A stretch of 64,000 nucleotides of DNA from DASUPK01 sp963833375 (GCA_963833375.1 CAWHXR010000004.1:310001-374000), one strand, 5' to 3'; positions 1 through 8,482 are shown, counted from the stretch's first letter. Program-made: numbers and translations. Notes: generated from the sequence alone by a model not told the origin.

Positions 1-667
1 CTTCGCGATCCGGTTCGGCCAGATCGAGGCCCCTGCCGGCGTCGATGTCGGCATGGTCGCGCCCAAGGGGCCGGGTCACCTCGTCCGCCGCGAGTTCGTG
101 GAGGGCGCAGGCGTGCCGTGCCTGATGGCGGTCCATCAGGACGCGACGGGCACCGCGCGCGATCAGGTCCTCGCCTACGCCTCCGGGATCGGCGGGGGCC
201 GCGCCGGAATCATCGAGACGACCTTCAAGGACGAGGCCGAGACCGACCTGTTCGGCGAGCAGGCCGTGCTCTGCGGCGGCGCCACCGAACTGGTCCGCGC
301 CGGGTTCGAGACCCTGGTCGAGGCCGGCTACGACCCGCGACTCGCCTACTTCGAGTGCCTGCACGAGCTCAAGCTGATCGTCGACCTGATGTACGAGCAC
401 GGCATCCAGGGGATGCGCCACTCGATCTCGAACACAGCCGAGTACGGCGACATGACCCGCGGCCCCAAGGTGATCACCGACGAGACCCGCCAGGCGATGA
501 AGAAGATCCTCGCCGACATCCAGTCCGGCGAGTTCGCCAAGGAGTGGATCGCCGAGAACGAGGCGGGTCAGGAGAACTTCCAGCGCATGCGGGAGGAGGC
601 CGCCGGCTCCCAGGTCGAGCAGGTGGGCAAGAGCCTCCGCTCGATGATGCCCTGGATCGAGGACTAG
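1..667 (+). CDS. ilvC: Ketol-acid reductoisomerase, C-terminal part
   Basis: Partial: the reading frame is open from base 2 and the 5' end lies outside the window, leaving about 221 residues. IlvC converts acetolactate or acetohydroxybutyrate to the dihydroxy acid with NADPH and Mg2+, the second step of valine/leucine/isoleucine synthesis. Visible family signatures are DVGMVAPKGPGHLVRREF, the ETDLFGEQ block carrying acidic metal ligands, and the helical knotted C-terminal domain ending in SMMPWIED. The stop overlaps by 4 bp the stop of the convergent cupin gene. It fits the branched-chain gene set that continues downstream (leuA, leuCD, leuB, ilvE, cimA). Confidence 0.97.
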   Translation, partial: FAIRFGQIEAPAGVDVGMVAPKGPGHLVRREFVEGAGVPCLMAVHQDATGTARDQVLAYASGIGGGRAGIIETTFKDEAETDLFGEQAVLCGGATELVRAGFETLVEAGYDPRLAYFECLHELKLIVDLMYEHGIQGMRHSISNTAEYGDMTRGPKVITDETRQAMKKILADIQSGEFAKEWIAENEAGQENFQRMREEAAGSQVEQVGKSLRSMMPWIED

Positions 668-1077
668 AAGCCGGGCCCGCGGGGGTTGGTCTCGCCCTCG
701 GGGACGTGAGCGTCCCGGCCGACGTACCCGGCCTCGGCGCCGACGATCAGATACTGCGCATCCTCGGTCTCGCTCAGGTTCCGCACGGAGCGAACGGTGG
801 AGGCGTCGACGCGCGCCGCGCCGCCCTCGCGCAGCTCCGCCTTCGCCCCGTCGCCGAAGGTCATCTCGATGGCGCCGCGGTGGACGAAGTAGAGCTCCTG
901 CTGGCGCTCGTGGTAGTGCCCGCCGGTCGCGTAGCCCGGCGGGATCGTGATCACGTTGACGCCGAACTCGGTGACGTCCAGCTCACGGCGAAGCTTGCGG
1001 AAGCCGTAGCCCTCGCCGAGGGCCTCCAGGTCCGGGGTCGCCGCCCAGCCCTCGCCTCTGACCACCCCGTCCGCCAT
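664..1077 (-). CDS. Small single-domain cupin protein
   Basis: 137 residues, one cupin beta-barrel. Cupin motif 1 is visible around residues 48-70 as GGHYHERQQELYFVHRG, with the two His and the Glu expected for metal binding. A second, weaker motif follows near residue 95. The substrate cannot be told from sequence: such proteins range from sugar isomerases and dioxygenases to simple metal-binding proteins. It converges on ilvC with a 4-bp overlap of stop codons and lies 3 bp downstream of a DUF4389 gene on the same strand, so it may be co-transcribed with the two membrane protein genes. Confidence 0.8.
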   Translation of the reverse strand: MADGVVRGEGWAATPDLEALGEGYGFRKLRRELDVTEFGVNVITIPPGYATGGHYHERQQELYFVHRGAIEMTFGDGAKAELREGGAARVDASTVRSVRNLSETEDAQYLIVGAEAGYVGRDAHVPEGETNPRGPGF

Positions 1078-1080
1078 CGC

Positions 1081-1665
1081 TCAGGCGCTCGTCACCGGCT
1101 CTTGCTCGGAGATCGGGGGCAGGGTGTCGGTCATCAGCAGGAAGTAGGCGGTCGCTCGCAGCTGATAGGCGAGCCCATAGCTCAGCACGTTGTGGGTCCC
1201 GGCGGCCGAGCGACCGGTGAAGACGATGTGGAACCAGGCGATCGCCGCCGCCAGCGGCCAGACCGAGCCGATCAGGTAGAGCATGAAGATGGCCGGGAAG
1301 CCGACGATCAGCCGGAAGCCGGTCTTGGCGCGGCTGTAGCGCTCGAGCGGCGGGTCGACGCGGGCGCGCACCGGATACTCCGGCGCCTCCTCCCAGCCGA
1401 ACGGGGGCCATTCGTCCGTCTGCAGGTTGAAGAACGCGTTGGCGCGGGCGACGAATCTGAGCACGCCCGCGTTGAAGTCGTAGAGGCCCTGCGGGTAGCG
1501 GGCGGCGAAGACGATCGCGAACCAGGCGATGAAGGCGATGATGAACCCGCCCGTGACGAACGCCCCTCCCAGCAGCAGCCAGGGGATCGCGAGGATGAAG
1601 CGGAAGCCGGTGCGCACGCGCAGTCGCTGCTCGGCGTAGTCGGCTTCGTAGCGAACCGGATACAT
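1081..1665 (-). CDS. DUF4389 membrane protein, paralogue 1
   Basis: 194 residues with the repeating architecture of DUF4389 proteins: a hydrophobic segment (ILAIPWLLLGGAF), a second one (FIAWFAIVFAARYPQGLYDF), then a soluble part with DEWPPFG. The block recurs in the second half (IVGFPAIFMLYLIGSV, IAWFHIVFTGRSAAGTH), so the protein looks like an internal duplication with about four membrane segments. Function is unknown. It lies downstream of a 209-residue paralogue on the same strand, 95 bp away, with a hairpin between them. It is probably a two-gene unit of tandem duplicates. Confidence 0.8.
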   Translation of the reverse strand: MYPVRYEADYAEQRLRVRTGFRFILAIPWLLLGGAFVTGGFIIAFIAWFAIVFAARYPQGLYDFNAGVLRFVARANAFFNLQTDEWPPFGWEEAPEYPVRARVDPPLERYSRAKTGFRLIVGFPAIFMLYLIGSVWPLAAAIAWFHIVFTGRSAAGTHNVLSYGLAYQLRATAYFLLMTDTLPPISEQEPVTSA

Positions 1666-1691
1666 GGTTGGCTCTTCGCTCGGCTGATGAA

Positions 1692-1722
1692 TGGGGCCTG
1701 ACCCCTCGGTGGCCAGGCCCCA
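1692..1722 (-). terminator. Intergenic hairpin between the two DUF4389 genes
   Basis: Perfect 9-bp inverted repeat TGGGGCCTG (1692-1700) and CAGGCCCCA (1714-1722) with a 13-nt loop. There is no T-run on either side, so it may be a weak terminator, an RNA-stability hairpin between co-transcribed genes, or a protein-binding site. Confidence 0.4.
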
Positions 1723-1760
1723 TCACATCCGAATGCCTTGAACCGGATTCGAGCGGGCCC

Positions 1761-2390
1761 CTAGCCCCTGCGGCTGGCGGCCTCGCTGCTGATCTGGCCC
1801 GTGGGGGGCGTGGCACCACCCTCCTCGTAGGAGAACGGCGGCCAATCCTCGGTGAGAAGGAGGAAGTAGCCGGTCCCCCTGGTCAGGTAGGCGAGGGCCG
1901 AGCGCATCGGGTTGAAGAGGCCCTCGGGCAGCTTGCCGGTGAACAGGATCGCGAACCAGGCGATGATCGCGCAGACGTACAGGATGATCGCCTGGACGAT
2001 CGCCAGCAGCATCACAGGGATGCCGATGATCAATCGGAAGCCCGTCTTCCAGCGGTTGTACTCGTCGAGCGGCGGAGGTACGCCGATCCTCGCCGGATAA
2101 CCGGGCGCCTGATCACCGCCGAACGGCGGCCACTCGTCGTTCATCAGATGCAGGAAGGTGTAAACGCGCGAATACATGCGGAGATACCCAGCGTTGAAGT
2201 TGTAGATCCCCTCCGGGTAGCGGCCGGTGAAGACGATCGCGAACCAGGCGATGATGGCCGCTATCTGCGCCACCCAGCCGTACACGGAGGCAACTATCAG
2301 CCAGGGGATCGCGACGATGTAGCGGAAGAACGAGGTCAGACGGTTTCGCCCCTCAAGGACGGCGTCCGCCTCATAACTGATTGGGTACAT
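1761..2390 (-). CDS. DUF4389 membrane protein, paralogue 2
   Basis: 209 residues, clearly paralogous to the gene at 1081-1665. Each half carries an IPWL/IGIP hydrophobic stretch, an AWFAIVFTGRYPEG or AWFAILFTGKLPEG stretch and a W-P-P-F turn (DEWPPFGGD, EDWPPFSYE). About four membrane segments are expected. A good ribosome site (GGAGAG, 7 nt before the ATG) supports the start at 2390. Function is unknown; the family is common in actinobacteria. It is divergent from the aminotransferase-serA pair, so the 2391-2569 gap must contain promoters in both directions. Confidence 0.8.
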   Translation of the reverse strand: MYPISYEADAVLEGRNRLTSFFRYIVAIPWLIVASVYGWVAQIAAIIAWFAIVFTGRYPEGIYNFNAGYLRMYSRVYTFLHLMNDEWPPFGGDQAPGYPARIGVPPPLDEYNRWKTGFRLIIGIPVMLLAIVQAIILYVCAIIAWFAILFTGKLPEGLFNPMRSALAYLTRGTGYFLLLTEDWPPFSYEEGGATPPTGQISSEAASRRG

Positions 2391-2503
2391 AGATCTCTCC
2401 GGGTCGAGGGCTTGTTCGAGGGTTTGGCGCGGTGCGCCCAGGCGAAGCCGGGGCCCCGTGGACGCGCGGCCACCCTATCCGACGCGACGGAGGGCAGTCC
2501 GGC

Positions 2504-2533
2504 GTCTCGCCCTAATACCCTGTGGGGCGAGAC
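2504..2533. promoter_or_regulatory. Inverted repeat upstream of the aminotransferase-serA pair
   Basis: Perfect 9-bp inverted repeat GTCTCGCCC (2504-2512) and GGGCGAGAC (2525-2533) with a 12-nt centre containing TAATACC. It lies 36 bp before the ATG at 2570 in a divergent intergenic region. It could be an operator overlapping a -10 element or an RNA hairpin. No regulator can be assigned. Confidence 0.4.
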
Positions 2534-2569
2534 CGTTCCCGCGGCTCTGAGCGGCGGGACGGTGGACTT

Positions 2570-3766
2570 ATGACCGAGAGCGCCAACCCGTACATCAAGC
2601 AGTACCTGATGGCCGCCGGCCCGACGCCGCTGCCCCCGGGGGTGAGCCAGGTGATGGCCGAGCCGATCCTCTACCACCGCGCGCCGGCCTTCATCGAGAT
2701 CTACGACCGTGCCCTCGGCCGCCTGCCGAAGGTCTTCCGGACCGACAACCAGGTGCTCTCGTTCGCCGCCTCGGGCAGCGGGGCGATGGAGTCTGGAGTG
2801 GCGAACCTCGTCGGCCCCGGCGAGCCGGTCCTGGTCGCCTCGTGCGGCAAGTTCGGCGAGCGCTGGTACGAGCTCTGCGAGGCGTTCGGCGGCGACGTCG
2901 AGCACCTCGAGGTCGAGTGGGGGACAGCGATCTCGCCCGAGGATCTCGACGAGGCGATCAAGGGCATGAAGCGACCGCCGCGCGCCGTCTTCACGACCCA
3001 CTCCGAGAGCTCGACCGGGGTCGTCAACGACATCCGCGGCCTGACCGCCGTGGCCCACGACCACGGTGCGGTGATCTGCGTCGACGCGATCTCGGGCATC
3101 GGCGCCGTCGATCTGCCCCAGGACGAGTGGGGGGTGGACGTGGTCATCGCCGGCTCGCAGAAGGCCCTGATGTGCCCGCCCGGCCTCGCCTTCGCCTCGG
3201 TGAACGAGCGCGCCATGGCGCTCGCCGCCGAGAGGCCCGGGCGCCGCTACTACTTCGATTGGGCGAAGACGGCCGAGGGACAGGCCGAGGAGCCGCCCAA
3301 CAGCCCCTTCACGCCGGCCGTGACCCTCTGGCGAGCGCTGGACGTCGCGCTCGAGCTGATCGAGCAGGAGGGGCTGGAGCGGGTCCTCGAGCGCCACGCG
3401 ATCCTCGCCAGGGCGGCCCGCGCCGGTATCGAGGCGCTCGGACTCGAGCGCTTCGGCCCGGACAACCCGGACGCCAACGTGCTGACCGCGGCGCGGCTCC
3501 CCGACTCGATCGACGGGGCCAAGGTCCCGAAGCTGATGCGCGACCGCTACGGGGTCACCGCGGCCGGAGGCCAGGGGCAGCTGAAGGGCAAGATCGTGCG
3601 CATCGCCCACTGCGGCTACTACGGGGCCTTCGACATCGTGATCGCACTCACCGCCCTCGAGTCCGCCCTCCGCGACCTCGGCGCGGACGTCGAACCCGGC
3701 GCCGCGGCGGGCGCGGCCCAGAGGGTCTTCGCAGAGGCCGGACGCGCGCCCGAGCCAGTCGCCTAG
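2570..3766 (+). CDS. Class V PLP aminotransferase (alanine-glyoxylate/serine-pyruvate/phosphoserine type)
   Basis: 398 residues from the ATG at 2570. An in-frame upstream start exists at 2522, but the extra 16 residues are unlike the family and overlap the inverted repeat. The N-terminal AAGPTPLPPGV and IYHRAP-type sequence (ILYHRAPAF) and the PLP-lysine segment AGSQKALMCPPGLAF (about residues 200-214) are typical of the alanine-glyoxylate aminotransferase branch of fold-type I enzymes. It is followed 16 bp later by serA on the same strand. That pairing suggests it supplies the phosphoserine aminotransferase (SerC) step, as such enzymes do in several lineages. This is an inference from context. 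Confidence 0.88.
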   Translation: MTESANPYIKQYLMAAGPTPLPPGVSQVMAEPILYHRAPAFIEIYDRALGRLPKVFRTDNQVLSFAASGSGAMESGVANLVGPGEPVLVASCGKFGERWYELCEAFGGDVEHLEVEWGTAISPEDLDEAIKGMKRPPRAVFTTHSESSTGVVNDIRGLTAVAHDHGAVICVDAISGIGAVDLPQDEWGVDVVIAGSQKALMCPPGLAFASVNERAMALAAERPGRRYYFDWAKTAEGQAEEPPNSPFTPAVTLWRALDVALELIEQEGLERVLERHAILARAARAGIEALGLERFGPDNPDANVLTAARLPDSIDGAKVPKLMRDRYGVTAAGGQGQLKGKIVRIAHCGYYGAFDIVIALTALESALRDLGADVEPGAAAGAAQRVFAEAGRAPEPVA

Positions 3767-3782
3767 GAGGGGGAAGCGGAGC

Positions 3783-5375
3783 GTGAGCGACAAGGCCAAG
3801 GTGCTGGTCAAGGAGAAGATCGCCGACACCGGTGTCGACCTCCTGCGCGAGCAGTTCGACGTCGAGCTGGGCCTCGACTGGGATGGCGACGAGCTCGAGC
3901 AGCGGATCGGCGAGTTCGACGGCATCCTGGTCCGCTCACAGACCTTGCTGACCCCCGACCTGATCGAGCGGGCCGACCGCCTCAAGGTGATCGGGCGCGC
4001 CGGCACCGGCGTCGACAACGTCGACGTTGATGCCGCAACCAAGCGGGGGATCGTGGTCGCGAATGCGCCCGAGGCGAACTCGATCGCAGCCGCGGAGCAC
4101 ACGATGGCCCTGATGCTCGCCCTCTGCCGGAACATCCCCCAGGCCCACGCCTCCCTCGCCGGGGGTAGGTGGGAGCGCGGCAAGTTCAAGGGAACGGAGC
4201 TCTACGGGAAGACCCTCGGGGTACTCGGCTTCGGCCGGATCGGGCAGCTCGTCGCGGCGCGCGCCCAGGCGTTCGACATGCCCGTGGTCGCCTACGACAA
4301 GTTCGTCACGGCGGAGCGCTTCCGTGAACTGGGCGCTGAGGGCGTGGACGACCCCGCCGAGCTCTACGCACGCGCCGACTTCATCAGCCTGCATCTCCCG
4401 AAGACGCCGGAGACCGTCAACTTGATCGACGCCGCCGCAATCGCGAGGATGCGCGACGGCGTTCGGATCGTGAACTGCGCGCGCGGGGAGCTGATCGATC
4501 TCGATGCCCTCGTGGAGGGCCTCGAGTCGGGCAAGGTCGGTGGCGCGGCGCTCGACGTCTTTCCCGAGGAGCCCTTCACCGGACACCCGGTGCTCGAGCG
4601 CGACGACGTCGTCGTCACCCCGCACCTCGGCGCCTCGACCGCGGAGGCCCAGGACCGGGCCGGGGTCGTCACGGCGGAGCAGGTGACGGCCGCACTGACG
4701 GGAGGGGTGGTGACGACGGCGGTCAACATCGCAGCCGTCCGGCCCGAGGTGATGGAGCAGCTGGCGCCGTTCGTGCCGCTCTGTGAGAAGCTCGGGCGAC
4801 TGGCGCAGGCCCTCGGCGACGGTGCGCCGGACCGGGTGGAGGTCGAGTTCCGCGGGCGGCTCGCCGATCAGGACACGCGGATCCTCGGCATCGCGACCCT
4901 CGTTGGAATCCTCTCCGGACACACCGAGGAGCCGGTCAATCTGGTCAACGGCCCCCACATGGCGGAGGAGCGCGGCATCGAGCTGATGGAGACGCGGGAT
5001 GCGATCTCGGAGGACTTCACGGAGCTGGTCGTCGTCCGCCTCCACACCGGGGAGGAGGCCGTTGAGGTGGCCGGGACCGGCGTCGGGCCCCGCAACATTC
5101 CCTACCTGGCGCGGGTCTGGGGCGAGGACTTCTACCTGCCCTTCGCCCAGCACCTGGCGATCTTCCGCTACACCGACCAGCCGGGGATGATCGGCCGGGT
5201 CGGCACGATCTTCGGCGAGGAGAGCGTGAACATCGTCTCTGCCGCGGTCGGTGCCGAGCCGGATGGAGAGACTGCCGTGATGGCGCTGACTACCGACGCC
5301 CCGGTGAACAGCTCGACCATCGACCGCATCCTGGAGCTCGACGGGTTCTCGGTCGGGCGCGCTGTTTCCCTCTAG
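3783..5375 (+). CDS. serA: D-3-phosphoglycerate dehydrogenase
   Basis: 530 residues, GTG start preceded by AGGAGGGGGAA. SerA oxidises 3-phosphoglycerate to phosphohydroxypyruvate with NAD+, the first step of serine synthesis. In order: substrate-binding domain, Rossmann domain with GVLGFGRIGQLVAARA (about 145-160), catalytic Arg, Glu and His regions (NCARGELID, then TPHLGASTAEAQ), an intervening ASB domain (about 320-450), and a C-terminal ACT domain (TDQPGMIGRVGTIFGE). This is the long actinobacterial form, normally feedback-regulated by serine through ASB/ACT. It forms a likely operon with the preceding aminotransferase. Confidence 0.97.
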   Translation: MSDKAKVLVKEKIADTGVDLLREQFDVELGLDWDGDELEQRIGEFDGILVRSQTLLTPDLIERADRLKVIGRAGTGVDNVDVDAATKRGIVVANAPEANSIAAAEHTMALMLALCRNIPQAHASLAGGRWERGKFKGTELYGKTLGVLGFGRIGQLVAARAQAFDMPVVAYDKFVTAERFRELGAEGVDDPAELYARADFISLHLPKTPETVNLIDAAAIARMRDGVRIVNCARGELIDLDALVEGLESGKVGGAALDVFPEEPFTGHPVLERDDVVVTPHLGASTAEAQDRAGVVTAEQVTAALTGGVVTTAVNIAAVRPEVMEQLAPFVPLCEKLGRLAQALGDGAPDRVEVEFRGRLADQDTRILGIATLVGILSGHTEEPVNLVNGPHMAEERGIELMETRDAISEDFTELVVVRLHTGEEAVEVAGTGVGPRNIPYLARVWGEDFYLPFAQHLAIFRYTDQPGMIGRVGTIFGEESVNIVSAAVGAEPDGETAVMALTTDAPVNSSTIDRILELDGFSVGRAVSL

Positions 5376-5393
5376 GGACTAGGGTCCTTCGCC

Positions 5394-6425
5394 ATGAGGG
5401 CTGTCGTACTCACCGGCCACGGAGGGCCCGAGGTCCTTCAGGTCCGGGAGCGCCCTGATCCGGCGGCGGGATCCGGCGAGGTCCGGATCGCCGTCAAGGC
5501 GGCCGGGATCAACTTCGCCGACACGATGGCGCGGGTCGGGCTCTACCCCGACGCCCCCAAGCCGCCCTGTGTGCTGGGCTACGAGGTCTCGGGCGAGGTC
5601 GAGTCCCTGGGCGATGGGGTCGACTCGCTCTCGGTTGGAGACCGGGTGGTGGCGGGGGTGCGCTTCGGTGGGCAGGCCGAGCTGGTCAGCGTCCCAGCAG
5701 ACCAGGTGCTGCCGCTGCCCGACCGGCTCAGCTTCGAGCAGGGGGCCGCGGTCCCGGTGAACTACGCGACCGCCTACTGCGCGCTCGTGGTGATGGGAGG
5801 GATCAAGCCCGGGGAGCGCGCCCTGATCCATGCCGCGGGGGGCGGGGTGGGGACGGCGGCGGTCCAGATCGCGCGCCACCACGGGGCGGAGGTTTTTGGC
5901 ACCGCGTCGCCCTCGAAGCACGACGCGATCCGAGAGCTCGGCGTCGCCCATGCGATCGACTATCGCTCCCAGGACTTCGAGCGAGAGGTTCAGCGGATCA
6001 CGGGCGGCCAGGGAGTCGACGTGATCATCGACGCGACCGGCCCGACGAACTTCCGCAAGGACTACCGCGTGCTCCGTCAGGGCGGCCGCCTGATCATGTA
6101 CGGGCTCTCGGAGGCTTCGGCAGGCACCGGCCGCAACATGCGCAAGCTCGTTGAGAGCCTCGCGCGGATGCCGTTCGCGACCCTGCCCTGGTGGAAGAGC
6201 CTCCAGCTGATGAACGAGAACAAGGGGGTCTTCGGGCTCAACATGCTGAGCTGGTGGGACAGGGAGGGCGACGTCACCCGGATCACCGGCCCCCTGGTGG
6301 AGGAGCTCGAGGCGGGGGGGCTCGAGCCAGTGGTCGCCGAGGCCTTCCCGTTCGAGCGCGCCGGCGAGGCCCACCGATTCATCGGCGAGCGGCGGAACAT
6401 CGGCAAGGTCGTGCTCGTCCCCTAG
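5394..6425 (+). CDS. Zinc-independent quinone oxidoreductase-like MDR dehydrogenase
   Basis: 343 residues, medium-chain dehydrogenase/reductase superfamily. The N-terminal GroES-like domain has GGPEVLQVRERPDP and GYEVSGEVESLG. The Rossmann motif is HAAGGGVGTAAVQIA (about 146-160), followed by the family segment GGQGVDVIIDATG. The structural and catalytic zinc cysteines of alcohol dehydrogenases are absent, which points to the NADPH quinone oxidoreductase/synaptic vesicle VAT-1-like branch. It starts 18 bp after serA and may be read through from it. The substrate is unknown. Confidence 0.88.
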   Translation: MRAVVLTGHGGPEVLQVRERPDPAAGSGEVRIAVKAAGINFADTMARVGLYPDAPKPPCVLGYEVSGEVESLGDGVDSLSVGDRVVAGVRFGGQAELVSVPADQVLPLPDRLSFEQGAAVPVNYATAYCALVVMGGIKPGERALIHAAGGGVGTAAVQIARHHGAEVFGTASPSKHDAIRELGVAHAIDYRSQDFEREVQRITGGQGVDVIIDATGPTNFRKDYRVLRQGGRLIMYGLSEASAGTGRNMRKLVESLARMPFATLPWWKSLQLMNENKGVFGLNMLSWWDREGDVTRITGPLVEELEAGGLEPVVAEAFPFERAGEAHRFIGERRNIGKVVLVP

Positions 6426-6480
6426 CTGCTTCCTGGGCCCATCAGGCCGCTCTCTTTGGCCAGGAGCCGGGTTACGATCG

Positions 6481-7212
6481 ATGGAGATGAGGCTTGGGAC
6501 TGGCAAGGCACTGGGCATCTTCACCCTGCTCGCGTGTTGCGCGGCTGCGGCTCCGGCCGCCGCCTCGCCGCAGCCGGGCGTGAGGGACGCCGTCTGGACG
6601 CTTCACCCGCACGGCGCCGGCGCGGCGGCGTCGGTCAACGTCCTCACCCTCAACGACCAGCGCCGCATCAACAACCGGATCAGCGCGTACATCGCGGCGA
6701 GCGGGCGGCTGGTGCTGACCGCGCCCGAGGGCCTCGGGGACCCCGACGGCGGCGGCGCCGATTGCGGCCTGGACAACGCGAAGACCGGCGAGTCGAGCGC
6801 GACCGAGGTGAGCTGCGCGCCCGGCTACATCGGGGCGATCGTCGGCAATCTGAACGGCGGCAGCGACATCTTCGACGCGGACCCGAGCCTGACCGTGAAG
6901 ATCGGCGCCGTGATCGACGGTCAGCGGCGTCCCCTGGCCGGCGGCCCGGGACGCGACCGGCTGGTGGGCGGCTCACTGAGCGACCTGCTGGACGGCGGTG
7001 ACGGACCGGATTCGATCGCCAGCGGCGGTGGCGAGGACCTCCTGCTGGGAGGCGCGGGCGCGGACAAGCTGAGCGGTGGCGGGGCCAACGATGCCCTGCT
7101 GGGCGGCGGCGGCCCGGACAAGCTCGCGGGCGGAGGCGGCAGGGATCTCTGCCGCGGCGCCGGAGGAACGGACACCGCCAAGAGCTGCGAGCTTCAGCGG
7201 TCCGTGCCCTGA
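6481..7212 (+). CDS. Secreted protein with RTX-like Gly/Asp-rich calcium-binding repeats
   Basis: 243 residues. The N-terminus has a signal peptide (KALGIFTLLACCAAAAPAAA) with likely cleavage near residue 28. The C-terminal third carries degenerate nonapeptide repeats of the GGxGxDxL type (GGDGPDSIASGG, GGAGADKLSGGG, GGGGPDKLAGGG), which in RTX proteins bind Ca2+ and form a beta-roll. The central part matches nothing I recognise. Four Cys residues in the mature region could form disulphides. It is likely extracellular or cell-wall associated. A PRE palindromic repeat starts directly after the stop codon. Confidence 0.75.
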   Translation: MEMRLGTGKALGIFTLLACCAAAAPAAASPQPGVRDAVWTLHPHGAGAAASVNVLTLNDQRRINNRISAYIAASGRLVLTAPEGLGDPDGGGADCGLDNAKTGESSATEVSCAPGYIGAIVGNLNGGSDIFDADPSLTVKIGAVIDGQRRPLAGGPGRDRLVGGSLSDLLDGGDGPDSIASGGGEDLLLGGAGADKLSGGGANDALLGGGGPDKLAGGGGRDLCRGAGGTDTAKSCELQRSVP

Positions 7213-7248
7213 GTTGATGCGAGGGTGCGCCCCCAGGCGCGACCCGTC
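7213..7248 (+). repeat. PRE palindromic element, copy 1
   Basis: Starts directly at the stop codon of the RTX-like gene. Left end TTGATGCGAGGG, arms TGCGCC and GGCGCG around a CCCA loop, right end ACCCGTCC. The first arm position is a T-G wobble. It resembles 13 other loci in the window. Confidence 0.85.
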
Positions 7249-7286
7249 CTCCGGCGAAGCCGGGTACGGCCGATAGCGTTCGACCC

Positions 7287-8051
7287 ATGCTCTTACCAGC
7301 GAGCGTCGCGAGCGCCTATCGCGATGGCATCGTCGACACCGGGCGCGAGACCCAGTTCCTCTTCTTCGTCGCCTTCCTGGTCTCGTTCGTCTTCATCCGG
7401 ACCAGCGCGCACATGATCCGGGCACAGGTGAGCTGGTGGCCCGGCAACGTCGAGGTCGGCGGCAACCACATCCACCACCTGGTCTGGGGGATCGTCCTGC
7501 TCCTGATCAACGGCTACGTCGCGGTGGCGATCCATCCCGGCGACCCGTGGCGGGACATCATCGCGGTGGGCTTCGGGATCGGCACCGGGCTCACCCTCGA
7601 TGAGTTCGCGCTCTGGCTCAACCTCAAGGACGTCTACTGGTCCAAGGAGGGTCGCCGCTCGATCGACGCGGTGATGGTCGCCGCGGGCTTCTCGGGGATG
7701 CTGCTCGTCGGATTCCGGGGCTGGATCGACGCCGCGACGGAGGTCGAGGACATCGTCTTCGCGGTCGCCGGGATCGTGGGGGTGCTCGGGATCGTGCTGG
7801 CCCTGGTGAACGCCGCCAAGGAGAAGTTCGGCACGGCGATCCTCAGCATCCTGATCCCGATCGCCGGGCTGCCGAGCGCCTTCCGGCTCGCCAAGCCCCA
7901 CTCGGTCTGGGCGAAGCTCTTCTATCGCCACGGCAAGATGGTTCGCTCCGAGAAGCGGTTCGCCGGCTCCCGTGGCGAGCCGTTCTGGAGGCGGGGCGAC
8001 GAGCTACTTGGCCGTCTCAGGCTCCGCCCCAGCGGCGCGCGGGGAACCTGA
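7287..8051 (+). CDS. Multi-pass membrane protein of unknown function
   Basis: 254 residues. Hydrophobic segments lie at about residues 25-42 (FLFFVAFLVSFVFI), 64-82 (HHLVWGIVLLLINGYV), 92-110, 128-146 and 155-178 (VFAVAGIVGVLGIVLAL). The conserved-looking NHIHHLVWG His cluster sits at the start of a membrane segment and DEFALWL follows. The C-terminal 70 residues are basic and probably cytoplasmic. I recognise this as an actinobacterial hypothetical membrane protein but know no function. The last 48 bp overlap the convergent remnant of an AI-2E-type transporter. Confidence 0.7.
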   Translation: MLLPASVASAYRDGIVDTGRETQFLFFVAFLVSFVFIRTSAHMIRAQVSWWPGNVEVGGNHIHHLVWGIVLLLINGYVAVAIHPGDPWRDIIAVGFGIGTGLTLDEFALWLNLKDVYWSKEGRRSIDAVMVAAGFSGMLLVGFRGWIDAATEVEDIVFAVAGIVGVLGIVLALVNAAKEKFGTAILSILIPIAGLPSAFRLAKPHSVWAKLFYRHGKMVRSEKRFAGSRGEPFWRRGDELLGRLRLRPSGARGT

Positions 8052-8376
8052 GAGAACGAGCTCGTCGAGCACGACCCCGAGCGACGCCGCGGTCGGGATC
8101 GCCAGCAGTGCGCCGAGGACCCCGGTCGCGATCGTGGCCGTGATCGTGGGTGCGAACCTCGCCGAAGATGATCAGCCAGACGATCGCGTCGCCAGGGCCG
8201 CCGTCGATCAGCAGTACAGCGAACACCGAGAATCCACCTACGGTGAGCCCGATCAGCGGGATCAGGTCGAGGAAGGCGACCAGGACCGCCAGCGGCAGGG
8301 CGAGATGGAAGCCCTCCGACTCGAGAAAGGCCCAGGTCAAAAAGCCGGCCGCGATAGCGCGCCCCGGACCCAACAA
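8004..8376 (-). pseudogene. Remnant of an AI-2E (UPF0118) family transporter
   Basis: Reading the minus strand, residues such as ALPLAVLVAFLDLIPLIG, then VWLIIF, match the second half of AI-2E family permeases. The frame then changes near 8150 and continues as GVLGALLAIPTAASLGVVLD, the family's C-terminal segment, to a stop at 8004. About 30 residues normally found between the two pieces are missing, and the N-terminal half is absent altogether, since leuA leader sequence starts at 8400. It is therefore a truncated gene with an internal deletion or frameshift, not a working transporter. Its 3' end overlaps the convergent membrane protein gene. Confidence 0.75.
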
Positions 8377-8422
8377 TCGGCTCCACCCGGGGGTTCGCCT
8401 GCGCTACTCTGCTTGCACTTCG

Positions 8423-8482
8423 ATGACGTACCGGCTCGACAGCCTGGCGCTTCTCCTTCTCCTCCCCCTCCGGGGGGAGTAA
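8423..8482 (+). CDS. leuA leader peptide (19 residues, Leu-rich)
   Basis: ATG at 8423, stop TAA at 8480-8482. The peptide is MTYRLDSLALLLLLPLRGE with eight Leu, six of them in a nine-residue stretch (LALLLLLPL). It ends 70 bp before leuA. A run of control codons for the product amino acid directly upstream of the first leucine-pathway gene is the hallmark of attenuation-type leader peptides. The Leu codons CTCCTTCTC (8453-8461) are exactly complementary to the leuA ribosome site (8537-8545). The 3' end of the ORF forms a 7-bp hairpin with a TCCG loop (8462-8479). A weak -10-like TACTCT lies at 8405-8410, which would give a very short 5' leader. Confidence 0.75.
   Translation: MTYRLDSLALLLLLPLRGE

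Noticed and set aside
118..1701. Long open frames on the opposite strand or alternate frames of high-GC genes (for example over ilvC/cupin and 2336-4189 minus)
   Set aside because: They have Arg/Gly/Ala-rich composition with no domain, and overlap well supported genes. High GC removes stop codons in other frames.
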